Positions 1 through 8,055 of a stretch of DNA of 34,012 nt are shown here, one piece after another. Position 1 is the first letter of the stretch; the number at the start of each line of letters is the position of its first letter. The notes under the pieces are model-generated. The model made no database searches, was not told where the DNA came from, and saw nothing but the letters and a program-made list of their open reading frames with translations. Source of the DNA: Bacteroidaceae bacterium (GTDB taxonomy: Bacteria; Bacteroidota; Bacteroidia; Bacteroidales; Bacteroidaceae); assembly GCA_017645655.1 (NCBI GenBank), contig JAGCNZ010000130.1:1-34012 (forward strand), given 5' to 3'. The translations under genes and the position numbers were made by a program.

Positions 1-171
1 ATAAAGCACGTCGCTGGGCGTGGCCACGAGGATGCTTGCCGTCACGAAGTCGTCGGCCTCGGTGATAGCCAATGAGTCCTGTCGTGCCTGTTGCAGGCTA
101 TCGGCCTCTTGTCCGAAGCATATGACGGGTGCCAGGAATGCAAGGAGGATGATGGACGAACGAAGACTCAT
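1..171 (-). CDS. Exported protein, N-terminal fragment (runs off the window)
   Basis: The minus-strand reading frame starts with ATG at 171 and stays open to the window edge, giving 57 residues. It begins MSLRSSIILLAFLAPVICFG, a typical signal peptide with a hydrophobic core and a likely cleavage site before GQEADS. The mature part then reads ITEADDFVTASILVATPSDV. It starts 26 nt after the stop of the upstream gene (198-1673), so the two are probably co-transcribed. The phrase around VATPSDVLY is faintly like the start of DUF4105 proteins of Bacteroidales, but that is a guess from too little sequence. The function is not assignable here. Confidence 0.7.
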   Translation of the reverse strand, partial: MSLRSSIILLAFLAPVICFGQEADSLQQARQDSLAITEADDFVTASILVATPSDVLY

Positions 172-197
172 GTGTGCTGGAGTTCTTTTGTTTGCGT

Positions 198-1673
198 TTA
201 TTGTGCAGACATGATGTTGAGGACTTGCTGATAGTCGCCGCCATCGACAACGTTGTCGTTGTTGATGTCGCACTTCGCGTCGTATCCGTCGACAGACATA
301 ACGTTGAGGATTTGCTGTGCGTCTCCGCCATCCACTACGCCGTCGCCCGTCACGTCACCAATGACGCCGGCAGGGAAGTCGTCTGTGCCGAGCTGCACGA
401 AGATTGACATGCCGCCGAAGGGGATGTTGATGGTGACGAAGAGTTTGTCGAGGTTCATCTTGCCCTGCAGCTGGATGGGAATGCCGCCGTTTTGACAGAG
501 AATCGGGCCCATCCATGTGTCGCTCACTTCGGGGTCGCCAGCTGTGATGGTGATGTCGCCGTCGTAGCTGAAATGCATCAGGCCGTCATCGCCTTTCTCT
601 GCTGCGAGGTCACGCACGAAGATGTTGCCCACGCCCATTTGCTGTCCCTCTTGCACGAGGACAAAGTTCTTGAGCAGGAAGTTGATGGTGCCGTTGCCAT
701 TGTCGCTAACCATGACGTCTGCCACTTGCGGTTCTGCAGAGCTCCCGTCGATGGTAACGAGGAGCTGGTCGGTATAAACCTTTACGGGGATAAGGTTGAC
801 GAGGATTGTCATGCCGGGTATCTCAATGTTGATGCTGACGAAGAGCTGGTCGTCGCTCAGTCTGCCTTCGAGCTTGACGGGCAGTCCTTCCTCACCGGAG
901 AGTGCAGGGCCAACCCATCCTTCTGCCACCTCAGGGTCGCCGGCCTCGATAATGAGGTTGCCGTCGTAGCTGAAGTGCATCATGCCGTCTTCGCTTGCTT
1001 CGGTAGCAAGGTTGTTGAGGGCGATGTTGCCTACGGGCATCTTCTCGCCATCCTGCTCGAGGATGAAGTTGTTGAGCGCGAAGTTGATGGTGCCGTCGCC
1101 ATTATCGAAGACGCTGATATCAGTAATCTGCGGAGTGGTCTCTGCGCCGTTGACAGAAACGAGGAGCAGGTCCTTGTAGCGTGTCTCGCCGGGCTTGAGG
1201 AAGTCGTCTGTGCCGACCTCGACGAAGATATCCTGTCCGAGTTCGCTCATGTCGATATTGATAGTTGCATAGAGCTTCACGTCGTTGTATTTGCCCTGCA
1301 GCGTGTAGGGAATGTTCACAAAGAATTGGGCGAACATCTGGAAGTTGGCGGGGAGTTTCTCGGCGGGGATGGTAAACTTGCGCTCCGAGTCCTGGAAATA
1401 CTTCAGGCCGTCCTCGCCTTCCGTCATAGCAACGTTCTCAAGGCAGACGTCGCCAATGTTGGTGGGTTCCGTACCGATAGTAATGGTGAAGTCCTTCAGC
1501 ACGAAATTGATGGTGCTGTTGCCGTTGTCGACGATGGTGACCTCGGCATCAGACTCGTTCGTAACAGAACCGTTGGTGGTTACAACGTAGTGTTCGGTGT
1601 AGTTTTTCTCGCTCTGTGCCATGCTGCCGAGGCAGAAAAATGCACAAAGAACAGTGAGTAAAGTTTTCTTCAT
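198..1673 (-). CDS. Secreted protein with three calycin-like repeats and a dockerin-like tail
   Basis: The product has 491 residues. A signal peptide (residues 1-19, ending SMAQ) is followed by three homologous blocks at about 23-160, 165-300 and 302-430. Each starts with the pattern DNGNxTINFxLKDF and continues with VGNIxLxNLA, DGLxHFSYDG and a VxLEGK-like strand. This resembles the lipocalin/calycin-like beta-barrel repeats of secreted Bacteroidales proteins. The last 55 residues hold two calcium-loop helices, GDVTGDGVVDGGDAQQILNVM shortened at one end and CDINNDNVVDGGDYQQVLNI, which is a dockerin type I-like pair. The gene has its own TACCTTTG promoter (1725-1732) and is followed closely by another exported protein. 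The protein is probably surface or extracellular and ligand-binding. The ligand is unknown, and no cohesin partner is visible in the window. Confidence 0.75.
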   Translation of the reverse strand: MKKTLLTVLCAFFCLGSMAQSEKNYTEHYVVTTNGSVTNESDAEVTIVDNGNSTINFVLKDFTITIGTEPTNIGDVCLENVAMTEGEDGLKYFQDSERKFTIPAEKLPANFQMFAQFFVNIPYTLQGKYNDVKLYATINIDMSELGQDIFVEVGTDDFLKPGETRYKDLLLVSVNGAETTPQITDISVFDNGDGTINFALNNFILEQDGEKMPVGNIALNNLATEASEDGMMHFSYDGNLIIEAGDPEVAEGWVGPALSGEEGLPVKLEGRLSDDQLFVSINIEIPGMTILVNLIPVKVYTDQLLVTIDGSSAEPQVADVMVSDNGNGTINFLLKNFVLVQEGQQMGVGNIFVRDLAAEKGDDGLMHFSYDGDITITAGDPEVSDTWMGPILCQNGGIPIQLQGKMNLDKLFVTINIPFGGMSIFVQLGTDDFPAGVIGDVTGDGVVDGGDAQQILNVMSVDGYDAKCDINNDNVVDGGDYQQVLNIMSAQ

Positions 1674-1724
1674 CTTTTTATAATTTTGATGTTAATTAGT
1701 AGTCACTTCTCTAAAATTCAGGCG

Positions 1725-1732
1725 CAAAGGTA
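1725..1732 (-). promoter_or_regulatory. -7 box of the calycin/dockerin gene
   Basis: The minus strand reads TACCTTTG, matching the Bacteroidetes -7 consensus TAnnTTTG. The start point would be near 1718, about 45 nt before the ATG at 1673. No convincing TTG is seen about 20 nt upstream. The surrounding 16 bases GTCGTACCTTTGCGCC recur exactly in the promoter at 21889-21904. Confidence 0.6.
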
Positions 1733-1738
1733 CGACTT

Positions 1739-1791
1739 TTTACCGACATAGAGACGAAAAAAAAGGTAAAATATGCACAATTTACCGACAT
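1739..1791. promoter_or_regulatory. Operator-like repeats upstream of the calycin/dockerin gene
   Basis: TTTACCGACAT occurs twice, at 1739-1749 and 1781-1791, exactly 42 bp apart (four helical turns). Between them GGTAAA (1765-1770) forms a dyad with TTTACC (1781-1786) across a 10-bp spacer. The block sits directly upstream of the TACCTTTG box. It could bind a transcription factor. It could also be decayed material of the adjacent 22-bp array, whose units often end TTTACC. Confidence 0.35.
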
Positions 1792-1849
1792 TTTACCTGA
1801 AGACCGATTCTTTGAGAACTAACGGAACAAATGAAATCAGAAAGCACTG

Positions 1850-2002
1850 CACGGTGAGATGAAAAACGCAGCACGTGATGTTCGGATTTATAACACGTGA
1901 TGTTTGGAATTATAACACGTGATATTTGAAATATTACACGTGATATTTGAAATTTACCCACGTGATGTTTGAAAGTCAGACACGGCACGTTTGGAAATCA
2001 GG
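1850..2002. repeat. 22-bp tandem CACGTG array 1
   Basis: CACGTG begins at 1872, 1894, 1916, 1937 and 1959, spaced 22, 22, 21 and 22 bp. A decayed unit starts CACGGTGAGATG at 1850, and another starts CACGGCACGTTTGG at 1981. The unit is CACGTG followed by ATRTTTGRAATTTAYM; the middle ATATTTGAAATAT is itself nearly palindromic. Weaker traces with TTTGAGAACTAA extend left to about 1802. The array lies between the terminator of the SusD gene on its right and the promoter of the calycin/dockerin gene on its left. There are no spacers, so it is not a CRISPR array. Confidence 0.9.
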
Positions 2003-2023
2003 CATGCGACACTTACCTTCGGG

Positions 2024-2066
2024 CACAAAAAAAGAGCTGCCTGAGATATTCCCCGGCAGCTCTTTT
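2024..2066 (-). terminator. Rho-independent terminator of the FAS1-SusCD operon
   Basis: AAAAGAGCTGCC (2030-2041) pairs perfectly with GGCAGCTCTTTT (2055-2066) around a 13-nt loop. Read on the minus strand the stem is followed by a run of T (complement of 2027-2033). It lies 18 nt after the stop codon of the last SusD gene and ends the long minus-strand operon. Confidence 0.9.
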
Positions 2067-2083
2067 GCCAATCTTGCTATCTG

Positions 2084-4555
2084 TTATTCCTCGGGAAGGG
2101 GGAGGAACCAGTTGGTCATGTTCTGCAAGCGACTACGGAGTTTGTTGTCCACCTCGCCAGTGCGACGCTTCGAGATGCGCTCTGCCAGATAGTCGGGATT
2201 GCCGCGACGCATAGCCACACGGCAGAGGTCGCTGAAGCGCGTACCCTCGAATGCAAGCTCGAGAGCGCATTCGTCGATGATAAGGTCCTCAACGGCATTC
2301 TGCACTTCATCATCAAACTTGCCGCTGTAGATATCTTCCTCCGTCAGCTCCATGCCTGTTGCCTCCTTAATCTTCTTCTGAACCATATTTACATAGTTGT
2401 AGGAAGAGAGACATCCAGCCGGCTCGTCGAAGCGGATGAAGCCGCAACCACGCTGGTGGATACCCATGGTGAGATACTCATCATTGTTGTCATCAGGATA
2501 GCGCAGGCTGTTGGTGGTCTCGTTGAGCAACTTGCCCTGGTCCTTGATGTAGATGCGCTGACGATTGTTCAAGCCGCGGAGATAAGTCTGCTTGAAGTCC
2601 ATATACGGAGCATTAAGGGCACGCTCCACCTCGCGACGATCCAGATAATTACATGCAACACCGTGACTGCGCACGAGCTTCACGTTGGATGCAGTAGCGG
2701 GAGTGTTCCAGAATGCATCATCATCGGCAGCCGTATAGTAGATTGACTCAAAGTCAACCTCGCGCATAGAGGGCTCCGGCAAAGACTCATCAGGATCCAG
2801 TATGGACTCATACTGTCTCAGAGCTTCTGCATACTCCTCCTCGAAATAAGCTTCCAACCAGGATATCAGGTCATCGAAATGATGTATCTGATTGTCCGTA
2901 TCCCATCCCTCGGGCAGCAGCACGCCGCTTGTATCACGATAGCAATACAGGGAGTCCTTGACTGGATAGTCGAATCCGTTAGAGAACAAATTGGTCAGAC
3001 GGCTCTTCAGGTTCACAGAACTGGGAGCCTCGGGGAACCATTCGGGATAATTGCAAAGGCCAGTCTTGAGGACAGCAAATGCATAGCTGGGATAGCCGGC
3101 ACGGTTCAAAGCCTCAGCATAGCGGAGCCATACAGTGCTCTTGCGATAGATGACGGGATACGTGGTGATGAAACCAGCACGAGGATTCTGCTTGGAAACC
3201 ATCTTGCCATAATAGGTGTCATCGCCAATAAGGTATGTCCATTGGCGACCACGGCCGTTGAAAATCCAGGAACGACGAGCATCGCCGACTCCAGGAAGCT
3301 CCACAAGAGCAGGACTTCCATTGCCCCAGAAATCAGCAGCGCTGACATCGCCCACATAAATCTCGAACTTCTGGCTGTCGCAAAGCGCTTCATAACCCTT
3401 GCTGGGGATAAGCTCGCGCTCATAGTTGGGAGTAAGAATGACCATAGAGGCAATGTCGGACGACTGCTCGACATCACCACTGTTATTAACCGAAATAGAA
3501 GTGTGGAGGCCAGTCGTCATCTCAGCAGTGAAGCCGAACAAGCGGTTGACGTCCGTCATCACCTTACCCTCGAGCTTACCCGTATTGCTGGGAATGCAGG
3601 TAATCATCTCCGTGGAACGGGCCACCTGACCTCTCTCTCCATAAGGAGAACCGGTATAATCGTAGATGGGATAGTCCAGACGCTCATCCAGACGACCAGT
3701 GCTGTAGTAATTGTCCACATCAATAGGACCGCAATAGCGCGTGTTGATGTAGTTGAAGTAGTGCTGCGCTGCATCCACATACTTGCCGCTCAGCAGATAG
3801 AGGTCGCCCAAAACAATAGGAATGGGGAACATGCACCTGCTGCTGTGGCAAACGAAATGGCTGCTGCTGGAGCTGGCATCACCATAGTTGTTGTACTGCG
3901 GCATGCCGTATTCCGAATTCAACTCAAACGCTTCCAGCTTCTCCAGCTCGGGGCCAAGCTCCTCTGCCAGCAACTGGGCAGTGAGCTTCGCATGGTTCTT
4001 GTCGTCCATGAAGTTGTCGATGTCGTCCGTCGTGAGCATGGGCTCCTTGTAGAAAGGCACCCTGTTCTCGCCGTAAGCATACAACAACTGCATGTAAACC
4101 CATGCACGGATAGACTGCACCTGAGCATATTCCTTCATCATGTACAGTTTGTTCGTGCCGGTAGTACGAACAGTGTCACACATAGCGATGTACGCATTAC
4201 AGCTGTTGATGACGTGATAATAGTCTGCAACCTTCAGGTAAGCGCATGCGCCATCCTTCCAGTCTTCAGGGTCTTCCACTTCACCAAAGTTGATAATGGC
4301 GCCGATGGTATCGCTGACGTAACCCGACGCGTCAACCAGGTCACCACGACACTCGTTCAGGATAACATAGCGCTCGGCTATGTTCTGCAGAGACTTGAGG
4401 ATGCCCCAATAGGAATAAAGCGTATCCTCTGCCACGGTATATGCGTGGCGCTCGCTGTCTGGGGAGAGCATGTCTTGGCAAGACGTAGAGAACATACCAT
4501 ACATCATGCTCAGCAATAACATGCTTATGATTGATTTCCTTTTCATCTTATTCAT
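2084..4555 (-). CDS. SusD/RagB-family outer-membrane lipoprotein (second pair)
   Basis: This is the nutrient-binding surface lipoprotein that caps its SusC partner. The frame opens at 4594, but the first 13 codons are an AT-rich heptamer-repeat spacer. The ATG at 4555 (MNKMKRKS) puts the lipoprotein signal in place: a hydrophobic stretch ending FSTSC, with that Cys as the lipidation site. The SusD hallmarks are the N-terminal helical TPR-like region (YMQLLYAYGENRVPFYKEPM) and the C-terminal ECALELAFEGTRFSDLCRVA and NWFLPLPE motifs. At about 823 residues it is longer than most SusD proteins (500-650); the extra sequence lies in the middle and the C-terminal third. It follows its SusC gene by 38 nt and is the last gene before the terminator. 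The ligand cannot be read from the sequence. Confidence 0.9.
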   Translation of the reverse strand: MNKMKRKSIISMLLLSMMYGMFSTSCQDMLSPDSERHAYTVAEDTLYSYWGILKSLQNIAERYVILNECRGDLVDASGYVSDTIGAIINFGEVEDPEDWKDGACAYLKVADYYHVINSCNAYIAMCDTVRTTGTNKLYMMKEYAQVQSIRAWVYMQLLYAYGENRVPFYKEPMLTTDDIDNFMDDKNHAKLTAQLLAEELGPELEKLEAFELNSEYGMPQYNNYGDASSSSSHFVCHSSRCMFPIPIVLGDLYLLSGKYVDAAQHYFNYINTRYCGPIDVDNYYSTGRLDERLDYPIYDYTGSPYGERGQVARSTEMITCIPSNTGKLEGKVMTDVNRLFGFTAEMTTGLHTSISVNNSGDVEQSSDIASMVILTPNYERELIPSKGYEALCDSQKFEIYVGDVSAADFWGNGSPALVELPGVGDARRSWIFNGRGRQWTYLIGDDTYYGKMVSKQNPRAGFITTYPVIYRKSTVWLRYAEALNRAGYPSYAFAVLKTGLCNYPEWFPEAPSSVNLKSRLTNLFSNGFDYPVKDSLYCYRDTSGVLLPEGWDTDNQIHHFDDLISWLEAYFEEEYAEALRQYESILDPDESLPEPSMREVDFESIYYTAADDDAFWNTPATASNVKLVRSHGVACNYLDRREVERALNAPYMDFKQTYLRGLNNRQRIYIKDQGKLLNETTNSLRYPDDNNDEYLTMGIHQRGCGFIRFDEPAGCLSSYNYVNMVQKKIKEATGMELTEEDIYSGKFDDEVQNAVEDLIIDECALELAFEGTRFSDLCRVAMRRGNPDYLAERISKRRTGEVDNKLRSRLQNMTNWFLPLPEE

Positions 4556-4563
4556 TTTAATTA

Positions 4564-4591
4564 TGAATTGTGAATTGTGAATAATGAATTG
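4564..4591. repeat. Heptamer TGAATTG spacer repeat
   Basis: TGAATTG occurs at 4564-4570, 4571-4577 and 4585-4591, with a partial TGAATA between. It fills the SusC-SusD junction and explains why the frame is open upstream of the likely SusD start. It is a simple sequence repeat of the kind often seen between Bacteroidales genes. Confidence 0.6.
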
Positions 4592-4593
4592 CA

Positions 4594-7500
4594 TTAGAGG
4601 TTAATCGAAACACCTACATTGAAGCTGCGTCCACTGGGAATGAGGCCAGTATCCACACCCTGATAGAGAACACCGTTGCGACAGCTCATCTCGGGATCTG
4701 TACCCAGATACTTGGTGATGGTAAAGAGGTTGTTAGCCTCGCCCCACACCTTCAGGCCGAGCAGCCAGCTGTTGCTGTAAGGAATCTTGTAGGTCAGGCG
4801 AACATTCTTGAGCTTGAGGAAACTGCCGTCTTCAATCCAACGGTCGCTCATACGCTCATTGTTGCGCCATTCCTCACTGTCAATGTAGCATGCCTTAGGT
4901 ATGTCAGTCTCCTGACCTTCATACGTCCAGCGACGCAGGACAGCTGTGGTCTGGTTGTAAGTGGTATTCAGACCTTCCAGCTTGCTGCGCTGGTAGTTGT
5001 AGATGTCGTTGCCAAGGCTATACTTGAAGTTGACGTCGAGTCGCAGGTTCTTCCATGTCAGACTGCTATAGATATTACCATAGATGTCGGGATTGGGATT
5101 GCCGATAACCGTCTTATCACTCTCGTCGATAATACCGTCTTGGTTGCGATCCACGAAACGGATATCACCAGCCTTGAAGTCATAATATTGCTTGCCTTCT
5201 TCCTTGAGTCCAGTCGGATACTTAAGGTAGCCGAGCACGCCTGCAGAGCTGGCCTCTGCATCGCTGGACAAGATACCGTCGGTCTGCCAACCCCAGAAGC
5301 TGCCAACTGCTGTACCAACAGCTGTGATGACATTATCCTCGCCATATACACTGGAGGTGTAGCCATGAACGTCAACTGAGTTGCCATTCATGTCCTTCTG
5401 ATAGAAGTGGTTGCTGGGGCTGTCGGGAAGCGCAGTAATCTTGTTGTTGTAGTGGCCAAGGGTTGCGCCCAACTCCCATTTCCAGTTCTTCTTGTTGATA
5501 AGCGCAGCATTGACATTGAACTCGAAGCCGCGGTTGGTAAGGGCACCCTCGTTGGTCCAATACTTCTTCATACCCGACATGTAATGCAGTTCCTTGAGAG
5601 TAAGCAAGTCGGTTGTCTTATTCCAAAAGAGGTCAATACCTGCAGAGAGGCGGTTGTTCAGGAACACACCCTGCAGAGCGACGTTCCACTTCGTTGTGGT
5701 TTCCCACTGAATGGAACTGTTCTCTATATTATTAAGGTAAAGACCAACGGTATTGTTGGTGACCTTCATGCTCTCCCAATATGTGCGGGCAGCATAGTAG
5801 TCGAGGTCGTCGTTACCGCTCTGGTCAAAGCCGGCTGTCAACTTGAGGTAGTTGATGCCTCCTCTGGTATTGGGGAACCACTTTTCATTGCTGATAAGCC
5901 AACCTAACTGAACCGACGGGAAGACACCCCAGCTGACACCACCCAACTGGAAGCCAGACTTGGTGTTCTTACCGAAACGGCTGCTAGACTGCATGCTCAA
6001 GGCAAAGTCTGCGAAGTAACGGTTAGCATAGTTGTAGTTGCCATCAACATAAAGAGCCATGTCAATCCAGTTGTCGTTGGTACCGCCATAATTGAGGTAA
6101 AGCATGTTCTTGTTCATGACTGGCAACTTATCGTTCTCATTGTTGTAACCACGCATGTAGTTGTAACTGTAAGAATAGTTGTTATAACGCCAACCGCCGA
6201 AGACATTGATGGTGTGCGCGCCATAGATGTTGCGCCAGTCGAGACGCAGATCGTTCTGAAGAGTTGTCTCCTTAGAGAAGAGTGTCTTCTGCACGGCATT
6301 GATGTCGCCCAAATCCTTGAGGAAGTAATTAGTCGTACCACTGACTGGCAGGAAGTACTTCTCGCTGTTGCGCGTCATCAGGAAGTTGAAGCGGTCGCTG
6401 ATGCTGAACGTCTTCGTCACTTGGTACTTAGGACTGACATTCAGGTCAATCTGGGTGCACTGCGCATAATTCTTGTTCTCACCGGGACCATTCTGTAAAA
6501 TCCAATAAGGATTACGGAGAGCCTCGTTGATACCCTTATCTCCAAGACGGAGGGGGAACTGGAAAGGATTGATTATCCAATTGGCATCATGATTGCTTGC
6601 ATACTTACCAGCATAGTCCTTCGACAATGCCAGGCGATCGCTGGAGTACTGCTCCGTGGAATTCTCATCATAATAATACGCATATGGACTGATAAAGGGA
6701 GCCTGAATGAGACCGAGCACATTGGTCGAACCGATGTTCTGCATGCTGTAGTCCTCGCTCCATCCACTATCAAGAATGTCATAGCTGACTTGATTGTAAG
6801 CAATGTCCAGTCCTGTACGCAACTTCTTAAAGACCTCAATGTCAGTGTTGAAACGGAGATTCAGACGATCGAAGTCTGTACCCTTGCCAGTTGACTTGCC
6901 ACTGGTATAACCCAAGGAGAGTGCATACATGCCGACCTCATCACCACCCTCGACGTTAATCTTGTAGTTCTGGGTCATGGCATTACGATACATGTCCTTT
7001 TGCCAATCGGTGTTGTTGCTGAACACCTTGCGATAGTAGTTGGACGGACTCTTGTCCAAGAAAGCATATCGGCTAAGACTGCTTGCTGACATGTTCTTGA
7101 TAGTGCTGACCATATCACTCAGATAAGTACTATACTCATCGCCGCTGAGAACAGGAAGCTTCTTGGGAGCAAGCTCCACACCACCATAGATGCGCACACC
7201 AATCTTCGTTGCCATGCTCTTACCACGCTTGGTAGTAATCTTGATGACGCCATTGCCACCCTTAGCACCATAAAGTGCTGTTCCGTTCTTGATAATCTCC
7301 ACCTTCTCGATGTTGTCGGGATCAATGCCAGCAAGAAGGTTGTTGTAGAAACCTTCATGCATGGTCACACGGTCATACTGGGGGTCAATCATGTTGCCGT
7401 CCAGGATGATGAGAGGCTGTGCATTGGCATTGATAGAGTTCACACCACGAATGGTCATGTAAGAACCAATGCCAGGAATACCGTTGCGCAAGATAGTACG

Positions 7501-8025
7501 CACATCGCCTGCCAACTGGCGTTCAATGTCCTGATCGACGGAAATGCCACTACTTTCATTGATGTAGGCAGTCTTTTGTGAAATGATGGTCGTTCCGTCG
7601 GTAAATGAACTATTGAAGTTATCGACTATCATATTGGCATCTGCCACACCATCCTTCACCGCAACTTGCAGCGGATTATACCCTTCGGCATATACATAGA
7701 TCGCATCCGAGAACACAGGAATGGATAACTTATAGCTACCATCCTCTCCGGTGAGGGTAGAGTACTTCTCCAGACCTAACGCCTGAATGCGGACGCCACC
7801 CATTGGCTCACCTGTAGCATCGTCAATCACGAAGCCGGTCACCTCCTTCATCTCGTATGTCTTTTCCTTCTTAGGTTTAGCTATCTTCTTGACAGCTACC
7901 TCTTCTTCCTCCCCTGCCTCATCTTGTGCATAGACATTCGTCACACAGAGACAGAAAAGAGCCGTGAAGCATAGACTTATACCCAAAGTCCTATGCAAGA
8001 ATGAATTGTTGAATATCTTTTTCAT
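4594..8025 (-). CDS. SusC/RagA-family TonB-linked outer-membrane transporter (second pair)
   Basis: The product has 1143 residues. A signal peptide (1-33, ending VYA) leads to an unusual charged linker at 34-58 (acidic EAGEEEEV, then KKIAKPKKEK). A carboxypeptidase-regulatory-like domain follows at about 60-135 (VTGFVIDDATGEPMGGVRI, EDGSYKLSI). The plug is at about 150-270 (RNGIPGIGSYMTIRGVNSIN, PLIILDG, then KNGTALYGAKGGNGVIKITT). The rest is a 22-strand-type barrel ending GVSINL. A FVDRNQDGIIDESDKTVIGN loop near the C-terminus is typical of SusC proteins. No STN domain is seen, so an ECF/anti-sigma relay is unlikely to act through this protein. It imports the ligand held by the SusD next to it, using TonB energy. 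Its start is 30 nt after the FAS1 gene. Confidence 0.92.
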   Translation of the reverse strand: MKKIFNNSFLHRTLGISLCFTALFCLCVTNVYAQDEAGEEEEVAVKKIAKPKKEKTYEMKEVTGFVIDDATGEPMGGVRIQALGLEKYSTLTGEDGSYKLSIPVFSDAIYVYAEGYNPLQVAVKDGVADANMIVDNFNSSFTDGTTIISQKTAYINESSGISVDQDIERQLAGDVRTILRNGIPGIGSYMTIRGVNSINANAQPLIILDGNMIDPQYDRVTMHEGFYNNLLAGIDPDNIEKVEIIKNGTALYGAKGGNGVIKITTKRGKSMATKIGVRIYGGVELAPKKLPVLSGDEYSTYLSDMVSTIKNMSASSLSRYAFLDKSPSNYYRKVFSNNTDWQKDMYRNAMTQNYKINVEGGDEVGMYALSLGYTSGKSTGKGTDFDRLNLRFNTDIEVFKKLRTGLDIAYNQVSYDILDSGWSEDYSMQNIGSTNVLGLIQAPFISPYAYYYDENSTEQYSSDRLALSKDYAGKYASNHDANWIINPFQFPLRLGDKGINEALRNPYWILQNGPGENKNYAQCTQIDLNVSPKYQVTKTFSISDRFNFLMTRNSEKYFLPVSGTTNYFLKDLGDINAVQKTLFSKETTLQNDLRLDWRNIYGAHTINVFGGWRYNNYSYSYNYMRGYNNENDKLPVMNKNMLYLNYGGTNDNWIDMALYVDGNYNYANRYFADFALSMQSSSRFGKNTKSGFQLGGVSWGVFPSVQLGWLISNEKWFPNTRGGINYLKLTAGFDQSGNDDLDYYAARTYWESMKVTNNTVGLYLNNIENSSIQWETTTKWNVALQGVFLNNRLSAGIDLFWNKTTDLLTLKELHYMSGMKKYWTNEGALTNRGFEFNVNAALINKKNWKWELGATLGHYNNKITALPDSPSNHFYQKDMNGNSVDVHGYTSSVYGEDNVITAVGTAVGSFWGWQTDGILSSDAEASSAGVLGYLKYPTGLKEEGKQYYDFKAGDIRFVDRNQDGIIDESDKTVIGNPNPDIYGNIYSSLTWKNLRLDVNFKYSLGNDIYNYQRSKLEGLNTTYNQTTAVLRRWTYEGQETDIPKACYIDSEEWRNNERMSDRWIEDGSFLKLKNVRLTYKIPYSNSWLLGLKVWGEANNLFTITKYLGTDPEMSCRNGVLYQGVDTGLIPSGRSFNVGVSINL

Positions 8026-8055
8026 AATTCTGCTATCGTATTACTATGGGACAAG

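Noticed and set aside
492-1661. 389-codon plus-strand open frame
   Set aside because: It is antisense to the calycin/dockerin gene, which has signal peptide, repeats, domain structure and promoter.
1782-1988. 68-codon minus-strand open frame with ISRVIFQISRVI repeats
   Set aside because: The peptide repeats only reflect the 22-bp DNA repeat; there is no start context or homology.
1850-2002. CRISPR array
   Set aside because: Units are contiguous with no spacers, units vary, and no cas genes are in the window.
1872-2002. Tandem promoters formed by the repeated GATATTTG
   Set aside because: The -7 consensus needs TAnnTTTG; the units read GATATTTG or GATGTTTG, one base off, and no downstream gene fits the orientation.
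2879-4519. 546-codon plus-strand open frame
   Set aside because: It is antisense to a well-supported SusD gene and has no recognisable domain.
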